Positions 42,043-42,582 of a stretch of 42,582 nt of DNA are shown here, piece by piece. Both the position numbers and the translations under genes were made by a program. Position 1 is the first letter of the stretch. The number at the start of each line of letters is the position of its first letter. The notes beneath the pieces are model-generated. The model made no database searches, was not told the origin of the DNA, and saw only the letters and a list, made by a program, of their open reading frames with translations. This DNA is from an uncultured Prevotellaceae bacterium (lineage in GTDB: Bacteria; Bacteroidota; Bacteroidia; Bacteroidales; Bacteroidaceae), in contig CAMJIL010000019.1 in the NCBI GenBank assembly GCA_946405805.1, positions 1 through 42,582 on the forward strand. Direction: 5' to 3'.

Positions 42043-42582
42043 TTACTTCTTCTTGCGCACCTTCCATTCACCATAGTTTCCACCAATACGCTCAATCACG
42101 TGATTTTTCTTTAGATCTTCTACATCACGTAAGATGGTTCGTTTGTGAACGTCCAACTTTTCAGCAATAGCTTCAATGCTGATATGTGAATCTCTGCTCA
42201 TCAGTCCCACAATAGCCTGTCTGCGTCTGTTCTTTTTCTCTTTGACGGAGAGACTTTCAAATGGTTCTAACGGCAATGCGAGTTCCTCATCCGTCAGTTC
42301 TGGTACATTCTCATCCGAAGATGGTGACATTTTCTCGTCAACGGTGACATTTTTGCTCGAAGATGGTGACATTTTTCCATTGATGGTGACATTTTCATCC
42401 GCAGATGATGACATTTTCTCATCAACGGTGACGTTTTCTTCTTGATAGGTAATCGAGAACACAAACTGCTGACCGCTGTTAATCTCTATCTTATACCCAG
42501 GATAGTAGAGCGGCGCATAGCGCAGGATATTGCGAGTACCAGAACCTAAATCCTCTGCCCAATGCAGTTCATGGAACACACG
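42043..42582 (-). CDS. AlbA_2/RecG-C-like ATP-binding protein with HTH, C-terminal part
   Basis: The frame stays open to the window edge; the N-terminal part (probably AlbA_2 or Schlafen-like domain) is outside. Visible: the end of a HATPase/RecG-C-like domain (VFHELHWAEDLGSGTRNILR, YYPGYKIEINSGQQFVFSIT), a linker of three 14-aa repeats, and a winged-helix HTH (RRRQAIVGLMSRDSHISIEA through NYGEWKV). It ends in KVRKKK. Such proteins are usually transcription regulators or defence-linked. Confidence 0.8.
   Translation of the reverse strand, partial: RVFHELHWAEDLGSGTRNILRYAPLYYPGYKIEINSGQQFVFSITYQEENVTVDEKMSSSADENVTINGKMSPSSSKNVTVDEKMSPSSDENVPELTDEELALPLEPFESLSVKEKKNRRRQAIVGLMSRDSHISIEAIAEKLDVHKRTILRDVEDLKKNHVIERIGGNYGEWKVRKKK
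42317..42442. repeat. Three 42-bp in-frame repeats (14 aa each)
   Basis: Exact 42-bp periods at 42317-42358, 42359-42400 and 42401-42442, each made of two 21-bp half-units sharing ggtgacattttt. Read in frame as ENVTVDEKMSSSAD-type repeats between the ATPase and HTH domains. Confidence 0.85.

Noticed and set aside
1..42582. CRISPR array, insertion sequence, integrase or ribosomal RNA
   Set aside because: No regular 24-40 bp repeats with unique spacers, no transposase or integrase motifs and no rRNA sequence were seen.

Overview
This is chromosomal DNA from a Bacteroidales bacterium, most likely Prevotella or a close relative. Three things point there. The promoters are of the Bacteroidetes type (TTTG, 18-20 bp, TAnnTTTG). 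The genes for type IX secretion proteins PorE and PorQ, a Bacteroidetes-style TonB, DUF4421 and a BT4734/DUF3987 protein are typical of the order. The tRNA genes carry no encoded CCA. TTG and GTG starts are common, often touching the upstream stop codon.

Layout. 1-3373 (minus): a tRNA-Gly cut by the window edge, then pepD-pyrK-fmt as a tightly coupled run. 3450-6254 (plus): an OmpH/Skp-like lipoprotein, a Gfo/Idh/MocA oxidoreductase and a DUF4421 outer-membrane protein, closed by a strong bidirectional terminator and tRNA-His. 6730-17715 (minus): a long run of ilvE, trmB, tonB, porQ, polyprenyl synthase, tatD, porE, an RsmF-like rRNA methyltransferase and two secreted or esterase-type hydrolases. 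17716-18081: a noncoding stretch with four 21-bp tandem repeats and a terminator. 18082-18705: a small outer-membrane beta-barrel with its own clear promoter. 18936-30095 (minus): xseA-xseB-mrp-A2M-meaB-ispH-cmk-topB, nearly all overlapping, ended by a hairpin terminator. 30162-34038 (plus): a MATE pump, a cytidylate-kinase-like protein, purT and trmO, then a terminator and tRNA-Ser.

34300-42582 (all minus) is accessory DNA. It holds a DUF5675 protein, a BT4734/DUF3987 primase-helicase-like protein, two small proteins, a 155-aa protein behind a six-box iteron-like array, a 377-aa protein coupled to a 32-aa microgene, a frameshifted fragment of an ATP-binding gene, a 41-aa gene plus a 2TM (SLATT-like) protein, a broken cytosine-5 DNA methyltransferase, and the 3' part of an intact-looking copy of the same ATP-binding gene running off the window. 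The methyltransferase/2TM module therefore sits between two copies of the same gene segment. No integrase, transposase or CRISPR array is visible.

The most unusual genome-wide feature is a class of short, degenerate, tandemly repeated tracts (units of about 7-10 bp such as attgaac, gagttaa, cagttga, aattgtg), plus a rarer G/C-rich class. They lie between genes, inside genes as in-frame low-complexity peptides, and at gene edges, where they supply start or stop codons for pepD, xseA, xseB, trmO, the GDSL hydrolase and the neighbouring esterase.
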